A stretch of DNA of 16,423 bases from Pseudoneurospora amorphoporcata (Eukaryota > Ascomycota > Sordariomycetes > Sordariales > Sordariaceae). The position numbers and the translations under genes are program-made. Shown here in pieces: positions 9,044 through 16,363 of this stretch. The stretch's first letter is position 1; each line of letters starts with the position of its first letter. The notes under the pieces are model-generated. The model had not been told where the DNA came from. It did not search any database and was given only the letters and a program-made list of their open reading frames with translations. Where the stretch lies: positions 1 to 16,423 of the forward strand of contig MU859439.1 in NCBI GenBank assembly GCA_033297205.1, read 5' to 3'.

Positions 9044-10178
9044 ATGGAATGGTTCTGGTCATTCTACAATTTTGGTTCGGGTTTCTCCAACGCCAATACC
9101 GGCCCGGGAGCTCAGTATAACAACAACGCCGGCGGGCCGCAATACAACTACAACTACTATGGATGTGGGTTTCCACCACAGATGATGATGGTATGGGCCT
9201 GTGCTAACATCCAATAGCTCCTTCCTCTGGAAGTTATCAAGAAAATGACCGCCTGAAACACGAGAAGCAAAGTCAGTATACTGATTCCTGAGCGCGTCTC
9301 CATCAAAACTGACTAGGACGGAATGCCTACGATCCCTCAGCTTCTCTAACATTGACGCTCGCCGCCAAGATATTGCTGCGGTCCATCCCAACACCGGTGA
9401 CTGGATCTTTCAAACCACAGAATTTCGACGATGGCGCGACCGCACCCATCTGTCAGACCATAATGGAGTGCTTTGGATCAAAGGCCATCCCGGAACCGGA
9501 AAGTCGACACTGATGAAACACATCTGGGGGTACTGCCAACAGGAATTCAGGGACCGTACCATTGCGGCCTATTTCTTCCATGCTCGAGGCGATTCGCTGG
9601 AAAAGACACCTCTCGGCATGCTACGCTCCCTGGTGAGCCAACTTGTCGACAATGAGGAGCCGACATATGAGCGCTTTCTTCCTCTTTTCCGTCAGAAGAA
9701 CCCACTTCACCAGAATTGGGAGTGGCGAGATTCAGAACTGATGGACTTCCTTGTCTCTGAAATGCAGGTTCAGCAAAGGAAGCCAATCGTTCTTCTCATC
9801 GACGCCTTGGACGAATGCAGCGACTCGCAGGCTCGAGACGTTGTGAAATTCCTCGAACGACTGAGTATCACCTGCCTTCGCCATGAGGTGAACGTTTGCA
9901 TTTGTCTGTCGAGTCGCCATTATCCACACATTTCCATGGCAAAATGTCAAGAGCGTGTGGTGGAAAACAGGAACGGACATGACATGGATATTGACATATA
10001 CCTCTACGACAATCTGACGAAGTCGAACCCATATATTGAGAAGTTGATTTTCAATAAGGCATCCGGTATTTTCTTGTGGGTCGTGCTCGTCGTCGCTATG
10101 CTGAACAAAGCATATGACGAGGGCAAGATCGAAGCGATGGAGCAGAAGTGTCACACGGACATTTGCCCACAGTTTTAG
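9044..10178 (+). CDS. NACHT-type NLR immune receptor with N-terminal amyloid-like motif, truncated by a repeat
   Basis: Three exons give one frame of 346 codons: 9044-9164, 9218-9275 and 9317-10178. Intron 1 (GTGGGT, branch GCTAAC, TAG; 53 nt) and intron 2 (GTATAC to TAG; 41 nt, unusually short) are inferred from frame continuity. Residues 14-40 form a Gly/Asn/Gln/Tyr-rich motif matching the C-terminus of the PNP gene at 8182. Then come TECLRSLSFSNIDARRQDI, typical of the stretch before fungal NACHT domains, Walker A GHPGTGKST (116-124), Walker B IVLLIDALDEC (217-227) and a sensor-like SSRHYP. The end IFLWVVLVVAMLNKAYDEGKIEAMEQK is followed at once by CHTDICPQF and a stop, encoded by the LTR-like repeat at 10149. 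The rest of NACHT and any ankyrin, WD or TPR sensor are absent, so the product is probably non-functional as a receptor. Confidence 0.85.
9165..9217 (+). other. Intron 1 of the NLR gene
   Basis: GTGGGT donor, GCTAAC branch site and ATAG acceptor, 53 nt. Removing it keeps the frame and bypasses the in-frame TAG at its 3' end. The splice falls exactly at the end of the amyloid-like motif (after Gly40), so exon 1 encodes only the short leader and this motif. Confidence 0.7.
9276..9316 (+). other. Intron 2 of the NLR gene (tentative)
   Basis: A GTATAC donor and GACTAG acceptor join ...HEKQSQ to TECLRSL in frame. The overlapping donor GTCAGT at 9272 would break the frame. At 41 nt, with the CTGAC branch only a few bases from the acceptor, it is at the short limit for fungal introns. 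Confidence 0.5.
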
Positions 10179-10436
10179 GTTAGGGTTGCCGAGGCTTAGC
10201 AGAGCCTCAACGCCTAGCATCAGCCTTATGAATGCCCGGCGGCCGCAGGCCGCGAGACTCAAACTCACCTCGGCCGGACTCTCGGCCATCAGCACTGCTT
10301 ACCCGAACTCCTCCCGACGCTACCGGCTAGCGAGCCAAACCCTGGAAGTGCCGAAGACGCTTATGAGGCACCACGAGACGATCCCAATCTCGAGACGATC
10401 CCAATCTCTCCAGAAGCAACCACAGCCAACTAAACA
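10149..10436 (+). mobile_element. LTR-like repeat, copy 2 (candidate solo LTR) inserted in the NLR gene
   Basis: Starts TGTCACACGGACATTTGCC and, for at least 95 bp, is identical to the repeat at 16329. A candidate other end is ...TAAACA at 10436, giving TGT...ACA termini and a 5-bp duplication AGAAG at 10144-10148 and 10437-10441, as for an LTR. The 3' limit rests on this short match in purine-rich sequence and is uncertain. Sequence after 10441 does not obviously resume the NACHT domain, so the locus may have been rearranged as well. An imperfect hairpin (GAGGCT/AGCCTC) lies about 40 bases from the start, and a perfect 17-bp tandem duplication at 10375-10408. Confidence 0.6.
10375..10408 (+). 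repeat. Perfect 17-bp tandem duplication
   Basis: GAGACGATCCCAATCTC occurs twice in direct succession (10375-10391 and 10392-10408) with no difference, so it is recent or under frequent slippage. It lies inside the presumed LTR-like element. Confidence 0.85.
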
Positions 10437-10554
10437 AGAAGCAAGGCGCACGGATGAAGGACAACGCCAAAAGGAAGATAGAGAATGGATGAAGGCATTC
10501 AGGAAGTTCCACATGTATGATAGATGCCTTGAAGCCTCAGGCGACAAGGCTTGA

Positions 10555-11710
10555 TGCGTACCTCAAGAACGTGTCGATTCCGTTTGGCATAAGAAGGCCT
10601 TGAAGCCCAGCCTTCTCCTGGAGGTTGAGAAGATCAACAAGGCCTTCGAGACCAAAGAAGTTTATTAGCTGAATTTGAACTACTGTTCCAAGCCCAGAAT
10701 ACTGCCCTTGTCACAAGCAGGAAGGGGGGCGGGCGTATACGATCCGATGTAATTTGGTCTTTCAACTTCATGTTTTCAAGTTTCTTATAAATCTAGTCAT
10801 TCATACCAGGGTAGCAAATCGATTGGAAATCTATAAATCATCTGTTCTGTTTTCACCCTGGATTCATCGTCGACAAATGTCCGTAACCAGCATTTCAACT
10901 GCATCCTGATCCCAGAATCCGTGGCGCACGATGTTATCTCATATCCAGGGTTCACCTTCAGCGACGGCATTAGATATGGAGTTTGGAATCTTGTGCGAGA
11001 CTGTTCATAGATAGAAACTTCTTGGATCATATCGGAACCGGATGAGCCTGGCAACCATCATGCCTTCGACGAGTTCCGTTACCTGCCATTACGGGGACAA
11101 AAAGAAGCGTAGTCGGATGAATATCTTGGTCTTACCAAAACGGACATGGCAAAATTTAATCAGTAAAGAAGCGCCCAAGGGCTATGACAACCATCCATTA
11201 TCAGGTATTCACCAACTCGTTGGATACGAGTGACGTTTTAATGTTAGGCGAAGGTCATTGTTAGCAACTGATAAGATCAAAACACTAGAAAGAAAGATCG
11301 CCCAAAAAAAACATACAGCACCTAATGTCACACCATTTGGCCCTGTAGGTCCAAAACGACTGCGCTACGGGGTAGCGGGGAAGTGGATAGGGGCTGACTA
11401 AGGTTGAGCGTCTGTCATGGTTCTCGGTGAAAAGGGACACTCGCCGTCGCCTCAACAACACCATCTCAAATAAAGACAAACGAAAAGTTGAATAGACGTG
11501 TCGCATCGAAGAGTTCGGAGCTATATAGTGGATTTCAAATCACCGTCCCCAGAAATACGAGCCTCTTCTATCTAATGGTTGCGCAAAAAGATGCCGGACT
11601 ATAGCAGCCAAGTTTGGGAAACTCTCGCTTGCCCTCCGCCATCCGCAGCAAAGACGACTCCGTTCCACCAGTCACGCCTTCGACCCATTCCGGGGTTCTT
11701 TTTCCAGCCG
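10555..11710. other. Stretch without a convincing gene
   Basis: The only frame with ordinary amino-acid composition is on the minus strand from ATG 11030 to 10797 (77 residues, ending FPIDLLPWYE). It has no motif I recognise, no splice partners I could identify, and no supporting neighbour. The remainder, including the sequence just downstream of the THI5 stop codon, shows nothing recognisable. Confidence 0.4.
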
Positions 11711-12903
11711 CTAGCAAGATAGGGGCAAGCGGTGGAAGCCACCGCAGCAAGCCACATTCTTCTGGAGCTCAACCATTCGCTTCTGGTCGCCAGTAGGGTC
11801 AATGGAAGCCGGCTGCAGAGCCCAGTCAAGAAATTCGTTGGTATAGTTTGGTGTGAACTCTGGGCTCAGGACCTGAAGTCGTTGGCCATATTTGGTGACC
11901 TTGGCCCAGTCGCGCTCGACGTTCTTGAGGTCCTCGGAGAAGTATGCGTAGCTGCGCTCAAAGATCTTTCTGTTGAGCTCAGTGCCCATAACAGGCTTGA
12001 AGTCAACATACTCCTTCCACGCAGCGTGCGGGTTTGCCAGGACAAAGTCAGTCGCTTTCTTGACGGCGCGCATGAAGGCCCGAACCTTGTCCGGATTCTG
12101 CGCGATGAAGGTCTCGTTGCCAATGTAGAGAATGGAGCAGAAGCAGCAGCATCCGAGTTCCGCGAGCTCGTCAATGCGAAGCATCTGGACGTCGGCCTTG
12201 TCCCGGCCCTGGGCAGCAAGCCAATGCTCCAGCTCAACCATCTGCACGTTCTCTAGGCCGATACCGGCGTCAATATCCCCCTTGATGATGGCACTGGAGA
12301 CGTTCATGCCGCAGCGGACGGCGGTGTAATCGGCGGGAGTCAGGCCGTAGTGCGAAGTGAGCTCATCGATCTGAATCTTGCCAAACTCGCCGACGTAGCC
12401 GATACGCTTGCCCTTGAGGGACCTAAAGTCGGCGGTGATTCCGGAATCCTTGAGGTAGACGACGCCGGTGAAGGGTTCGTCCAGAAGGCTGCCAATCGAG
12501 AGGACAGGGAAGTTACGGGCTTTGGCCTGTTTGAAGTATCAGCACTTGTGAGCAATCCCCGGCTGAGGGTTGCGAATCTTACAGCAAGAGTGTGAATCAT
12601 GGCCTTGAAACCAAGGTCAACTTTGCCGCTGCCGATAATTTCGGTCACGTCCTGCCATGGTCTGTTAGCCAGTGCCCGGGAACCGGCACATTGAGACGGC
12701 CATGAATTACGCTGGGGTCGTTGGGCTCCAGGAGAGCCACCTGGATGCCCTCTTCTTTGAAGAAGCCTTTGGCCTGGGCAAGGTAAAGCGGTGCATGGTA
12801 CGGCGTAGCGTGCCTGTATTGCGTCAGCGGTTGACACGACAAGCTTCGGCATACATGAGTGAGCTTACCAGTTGGTGAGGAAAGTTATCTTGTCGGTAGA
12901 CAT
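11711..12903 (-). CDS. thi5/nmt1: THI5/NMT1 family 4-amino-5-hydroxymethyl-2-methylpyrimidine phosphate (HMP-P) synthase
   Basis: Makes the pyrimidine half of thiamine, using histidine and pyridoxal phosphate carried by the enzyme itself in a suicide-type reaction that needs iron. Four exons: 12903-12869, 12813-12711, 12651-12583 and 12526-11711, with introns of 55, 59 and 56 nt that all have GT...AG ends and restore one frame of 340 residues, the length of yeast Thi5. It starts MSTDKITFLTNWHATPYHAPL. GFKAMIHTLA places Lys62 (PLP) and His66 (the donated histidine) at the yeast positions, and CCCFC lies at 195-199, also as in yeast. No stop or missing key residue is seen, so this is the one clearly intact gene of the window. 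It is controlled by the TPP riboswitch in its leader. Confidence 0.97.
12527..12582 (-). other. THI5 coding intron 3
   Basis: GTAAGA donor and AAACAG acceptor; the joined protein reads IHTLA|AKARNFPV, just after the active-site histidine. Confidence 0.92.
12652..12710 (-). other. THI5 coding intron 2
   Basis: GTAATT donor, GGCTAAC branch and GGCAG acceptor; the joined protein reads NDPS|DVTEIIG. Confidence 0.92.
12814..12868 (-). other. THI5 coding intron 1
   Basis: GTAAGC donor and ATACAG acceptor; it splits the Trp12 codon (TG|G). The joined protein reads TNW|HATPYHAP, as in the family. Confidence 0.92.
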
Positions 12904-12971
12904 GTTGGCGCAACACGAGCAAAGCTGCGAAAGTTAGTTGATCTTCAATAAGAGGGGAAGGGGTCCCAAGA

Positions 12972-13049
12972 AGCCAATCCTTTCGCTGGTATTATCCAGA
13001 TCAAGTTCGCCGGTATTTCTCAGACCAGTGGGTACCGCCGCAGTTGGCC
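12972..13049 (-). promoter_or_regulatory. Thiamine pyrophosphate (TPP) riboswitch
   Basis: Read on the minus strand, the conserved TPP-aptamer blocks appear in order: CTGAGA (binding the pyrimidine end), ACCGGCGAACTTGATCTGG, and ATAATACCAGCGAAAGGA. GCCAA (minus 13048-13044) and TTGGC (minus 12977-12973) pair as stem P1. It precedes a THI5/NMT1 gene, the same gene that carries this riboswitch in Neurospora and Aspergillus, where TPP binding changes splicing of the leader intron and exposes upstream ORFs. Confidence 0.96.
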
Positions 13050-13066
13050 CATCGTATCAAACTCAT
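13001..13066 (-). CDS. Upstream ORF 2 overlapping the riboswitch aptamer
   Basis: ATG at 13066-13064, overlapping the end of upstream ORF 1, runs 21 codons into the aptamer and stops at TGA 13003-13001. Like ORF 1 it would only be present in unspliced or alternatively spliced mRNA. Confidence 0.4.
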   Translation of the reverse strand: MSLIRWANCGGTHWSEKYRRT

Positions 13067-13107
13067 AAAGAGCGATAAGAGCGAACCAACTGTGGCGAAA
13101 CCAACAT
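13063..13107 (-). CDS. Upstream ORF 1 in the THI5 leader intron
   Basis: ATG at 13107-13105 followed by 13 more codons and TGA at 13065-13063. It is removed if the leader intron is spliced from 13138 and present if that splice is blocked or a more proximal donor is used, so it would repress THI5 translation in high thiamine. This is by analogy with Neurospora NMT1. Confidence 0.5.
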   Translation of the reverse strand: MLVSPQLVRSYRSL

Positions 13108-13294
13108 GGACACCCGGTAGCTGTCTTGTCTACTTTACCTCGATCGTGGAGTTCCCATTGTAATAGGTGTTATGGCTTTTCGGACGCTGGTCGCGTACCA
13201 ATGGTATAGCAGAGTCAACTGTCGAGTTCAGGAGCGAGTTGTTTGGGGGTAAAAGGGCAAGGTTACCCCTCAATGCGGGTGCTCGAGTTATATA

Positions 13295-13647
13295 CAGTAA
13301 AAACCCCTGCAGTTGCAACCCCCCCAGATGCTAAAACCCCCCCTTTTGCACAGCCAGCTGAGTGCCAGATTTACAGACCCATACTAGGACTGCTAACTGC
13401 TAGTTGCAACTGTCACGGCCTGAAATTTGCATCTGCAGGGAGGTTGACAGGGGGTTTCTGGCATTGACAGGGGTGTCAATAGGCCGTCAACAAATGTAAC
13501 GGGCCGTCAAATCGGAGGGTTAGGGTTGCAAAATATTCTAAATTCGGCCAGACTCCATTGCATGACTGCACCACCTATTGCAACTACCCCACTTATTGCA
13601 CAAAAAAAGGCTGCCTGGATTGTGTTGCAACTGCAGGGGTTTTACTA
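13295..13647. mobile_element. MITE-like element with terminal inverted repeats and TA target duplication
   Basis: The left end (13295-13319, CAGTAAAAACCCCTGCAG then TTGCAAC) is the reverse complement of the right end (13624-13647), apart from one missing A and one C-to-T change at the outermost base. Both ends are flanked by TA (13293-13294 and 13648-13649), the target of Tc1/mariner elements, whose ends often begin CAGT. At 353 bp it has no room for a transposase. TTGCA motifs in both orientations recur through the interior. It sits about 160 bp upstream of the THI5 leader-intron donor, so in or near the promoter. Confidence 0.75.
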
Positions 13648-14288
13648 TACCTAGCTTCCATACTACCCCCGATATCGGGCCACGAAGGCGGATGACGCCA
13701 TTCGGCGTGCCGTCCCTCGCTGTTCCATCATGGCGGGGCACTGATAGCCGCTTTCCGGGGTCGCCATCCGATTCCCCCCGTGTCTAGCCGGCCGGCCCGA
13801 AGATCGCCAAACTAGCTGCAATTTTTAGCCTTGGCCTTGGGCGCGACATGACGTCTTCTATGACACTCGTTCGTTCATCAGCAGGATTGGTGAGGATTTG
13901 ATGGTGGTGTGCTTGGAAGCAAGCATTTCGGCCGTACTTAGGCGAGAATAGATAAATGGCGCAATATATCGCACCAATGATCGTATGCAACACCTCACAT
14001 GTTTAGCATTTTCATGATGCCACCTTGGAGCATTATTTGGAGCATTATTTCTACAACCGCCCGACTTGGGAAATTGAGAGACACGAGGAAGAGGAGGAGG
14101 AGTACGTCGAACCGGCCATCGACCTGCAGATATCGGAGCGTGCCGAGCTCCTCGAACTCCGCATCTAGCTCATGTGCAATAAGCGAGAGACCGTCAAACG
14201 AGATCGCACCCTTTTCCGCTTTTGATGGAAAGAATGCAATGCCCGCGCTGTATCGCCTACAAAGAAAGGACGTTTAATTACTGTCGAC
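13648..14288. other. Non-coding stretch between the MITE and the hypothetical ORF
   Basis: No frame here resembles a known protein. It contains a perfect 12-bp palindrome CCCGATATCGGG at 13668-13679 and is GC-rich at its left end. It may contain the distal THI5 promoter displaced by the MITE. Confidence 0.35.
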
Positions 14289-14633
14289 CTACTGTGAGTC
14301 GGCCCTCCCGTGTGGTTGTGGTGGTATCCTCGCGGTGGACTGTAGGAAATTGGTCCTGCAAGACCAGGCGGAGTAGTAATCAGGGCATGCGCGATGCTTG
14401 CAGTACCAAACCCAGCGGCGCGTAGGCGGAAGACTTGCTATATCGCCGAGATAGTCACCGAAAGTCTGTGACGTAATGCAATCATATACGAAGTTGTACT
14501 TGTTATCATTCTTAACGCTTTCGATCTGTGGCGCTAGCTCGTTCTCTGCTCGACTGCGTTGGTCTGTCTCTTTGATGTTCTCGGTAGGATGCCCTGACGC
14601 GAAAGAGCCTGGGAGTTGTACTGTAACGGGCAT
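14289..14633 (-). CDS. Hypothetical protein with a zinc-finger-like Cys-rich tail
   Basis: ATG at 14633 opens a frame of 114 residues; the frame is also open upstream to about 14705. A charged middle region is followed by TFGDYLGDIASLPPTRRW and then WYCKHRACPDYYSAWSCR, whose Cys/His spacing recalls a degenerate zinc finger, although the second half of a C2H2 finger is not evident. I do not recognise the family with confidence; it could be a fragment of a larger gene. It lies between THI5 and the BTB gene and shows no relation to either. Confidence 0.35.
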   Translation of the reverse strand: MPVTVQLPGSFASGHPTENIKETDQRSRAENELAPQIESVKNDNKYNFVYDCITSQTFGDYLGDIASLPPTRRWVWYCKHRACPDYYSAWSCRTNFLQSTARIPPQPHGRADSQ

Positions 14634-14705
14634 ATAGCTTTTATTCCGGTTGGGGTTCAAAAAAAGATGATGCCCAAATGCGGCGTCAGTTCTTAGTCGG
14701 CTCAC

Positions 14706-15259
14706 ATTATATCAGCCCACCTGAATGCATGGCCGCCGCAGCTGCAGCGATAGTAGCGTCCTAGAGCCCAGACACCACCGTTGTGAGGTTATTACCAACT
14801 TCGCACCCCAAAGCGCTCTTGAGGTCTGGCTCACGGCGTAGAGAAGCCAAAACCGACGACAAGCCCGTTTAGGGCAGCATCTCCACCAAGCAAACATGTA
14901 CATGCCGTACTCCGCTCTGCCCGTCCTTTGAAAGCGACGAGTCCAATGTCAACTGATTGTTATAGCCCGCGCCGTGAAGAATTTCTTGAGAACAGAAGTG
15001 GTAGAACGTAGTCGAAAAATTCATTCATTCATTCATTCATTCTTGAGAACAGAAATCTCTTGTGCGGGACCCTGCTTACCTAATCCCAATTGGCTTTGTC
15101 ACGTGAACGCTCGGGCCTCTCGTGCCGTTTGCTTGTGGGAATATAAGACCGCCGCTAACATCCTGGCCACGGCGAGCATGTACGTCTTTTTTCCAGCCGT
15201 GCCGACTGTTTCTGTTTCTGTCAGTGGCATAATACTAAACGACCGAATCGGCTATCGAA
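14706..15259. other. Upstream region of the BTB gene
   Basis: No convincing coding sequence. A GGAATATAAGA segment near 15140 could act as a TATA-like element about 120 bp before the BTB start codon; this is only a guess from sequence. Confidence 0.3.
14983..15054. repeat. 15-bp direct repeat flanking an (ATTC)n microsatellite
   Basis: TTCTTGAGAACAGAA occurs exactly at 14983-14997 and 15040-15054, and six ATTC units lie at 15019-15042 between and overlapping them. This is upstream of the BTB start codon at 15260. Slippage or short-repeat recombination could remove or duplicate the 57-bp interval. Confidence 0.8.
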
Positions 15260-16363
15260 ATGGATAGCGGTGAGACTAAGGCTGAATCACACAATAACAC
15301 GTCCTATGCCGTGCTGTTGGACCCCGAAGGAGACGTGATCCTCGTTGTCGCCGACCAGAACATCCTCGTTTCTTCCGTCTTCTCCAAAATGTTTGGCCCC
15401 GATTTTAGTAAAGGAATACAGATCCGACATGGAGACCGTCCATGCGTCAATCTCGAAGAGGATGATCCCAAGGCAATGGAGTCGCTTCTCCGTATACTCC
15501 ACTACCAGTGCGCTGACATCTCGTTTTCGATGGAACCGAAACCCCTCGCAGTGCTTGCGATCCACTGTGACAAGTACAATTGTATCGCCGCCCTTAGGCC
15601 GTGGATTGCGCAGTGGTGTAGTAATCATCCGGGCATCACCGCACCGGAACAGTTTGGATATATGCTGTTGGCAGCATATATGTTCCGTTCACCGATCTTC
15701 TCTGGTCTCGCTGCCGAGGCTACGAAGCAGCTGGCACCCGGCTTCGTTTCCGTATGGGAGGAACACGAGACACTGGCACTTCTGCCGGAAACAATTACCG
15801 GTCTGCTCACTCCTAACCGAACAAGGAATATAAGAGACTGATAGCAGTTAGCAGATGCATTGTCCGAGCAAATCACTCAAACACTAGAGAGACTACATCA
15901 GGAGCTCCAATCAACCGAAGGGAGACTGCGAGAGCAGAAAGCCCGCTACACTATGCCAGGTTTTGTCTGCGTGAACTGTGGCAGAATCCATCCAGATACG
16001 GCCAAGAAATGCCATCCTTGCAACAATACAGACTTGTTCAGTAGGCGTTGCACAAGCGACTACAGAGTGGCGGAATACTTTACTATCTTGAGGCGCTGCG
16101 AACTATGGCCGTCCCTAGAGCCCTTTGCCACGCTGGCTCTGTCGGACCTTGCATTTCGGTTCAAATGCGCCCAGACAGACTACAAGCACCAATGCGGAGC
16201 GAAAGAGGACTGTCCTCTTAGACGCGAGCTGGAACTCTTGTCTGAACGAGTACAGTGGATCCTCAAGTGCATTAAGGGAATACCCATTGAGAAGGGAGTT
16301 GAAGCCACGCACGGAAGGAGACACTCTTTGTCACACGGACATTTGCCCACAGTTTTAGGTTAG
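15260..16363 (+). pseudogene. BTB/POZ-domain protein gene, interrupted by tandem stops and joined to a repeat
   Basis: ATG 15260 opens a 193-residue frame with a BTB domain: DVILVV, VFSKMFGPDFSKG and VNLEEDDPKAMESLLRILHYQ. Between LVSS and VFSKMF the usual helix of about 8 residues (the xxLxxASP-like part) seems missing. At 15839 the frame meets TGA TAG, then continues without shift through QLADALSEQITQTLERLHQEL and the Cys-rich C-terminal part known from this fungal BTB family (CVNCGRIHPDTAKKCHPC, then RVAEYFTILRRCELWPSLEPF). Both parts therefore belong to one gene. The last residues, from 16329, are encoded by the LTR-like repeat, which supplies the stop. Role in fungi: putative adaptor-type BTB protein, unknown in detail. 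Confidence 0.8.

Larger units (their letters stand above)
12925..13138 (-). other. Leader intron of THI5 containing the TPP riboswitch
   Basis: On the minus strand a GTAAAG donor at 13138 and an ACTAAC branch with CGCAG acceptor ending at 12925 define a 214-nt intron that lies 21 nt before the THI5 start codon. It encloses the TPP aptamer and two short upstream ORFs. The donor is inferred; other GT sites nearby could be used when the ligand is bound. Confidence 0.7.

Noticed and set aside
10170..10190. GGTTAGGGTT block resembling the telomere repeat TTAGGG
   Set aside because: Only one or two units, present inside each dispersed repeat copy and not in an array; no telomere here.
10437..10680. 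Continuation of the NLR after the repeat
   Set aside because: No frame after 10441 shows the expected post-NACHT sequence, so I cannot claim that the gene resumes.
10797..11030. 77-codon minus-strand ORF
   Set aside because: Ordinary composition but no motif, partner exon or context; not enough to call a gene.
11732..12256. 174-codon plus-strand ORF
   Set aside because: Antisense shadow of THI5 exon 4, which has clear family residues.
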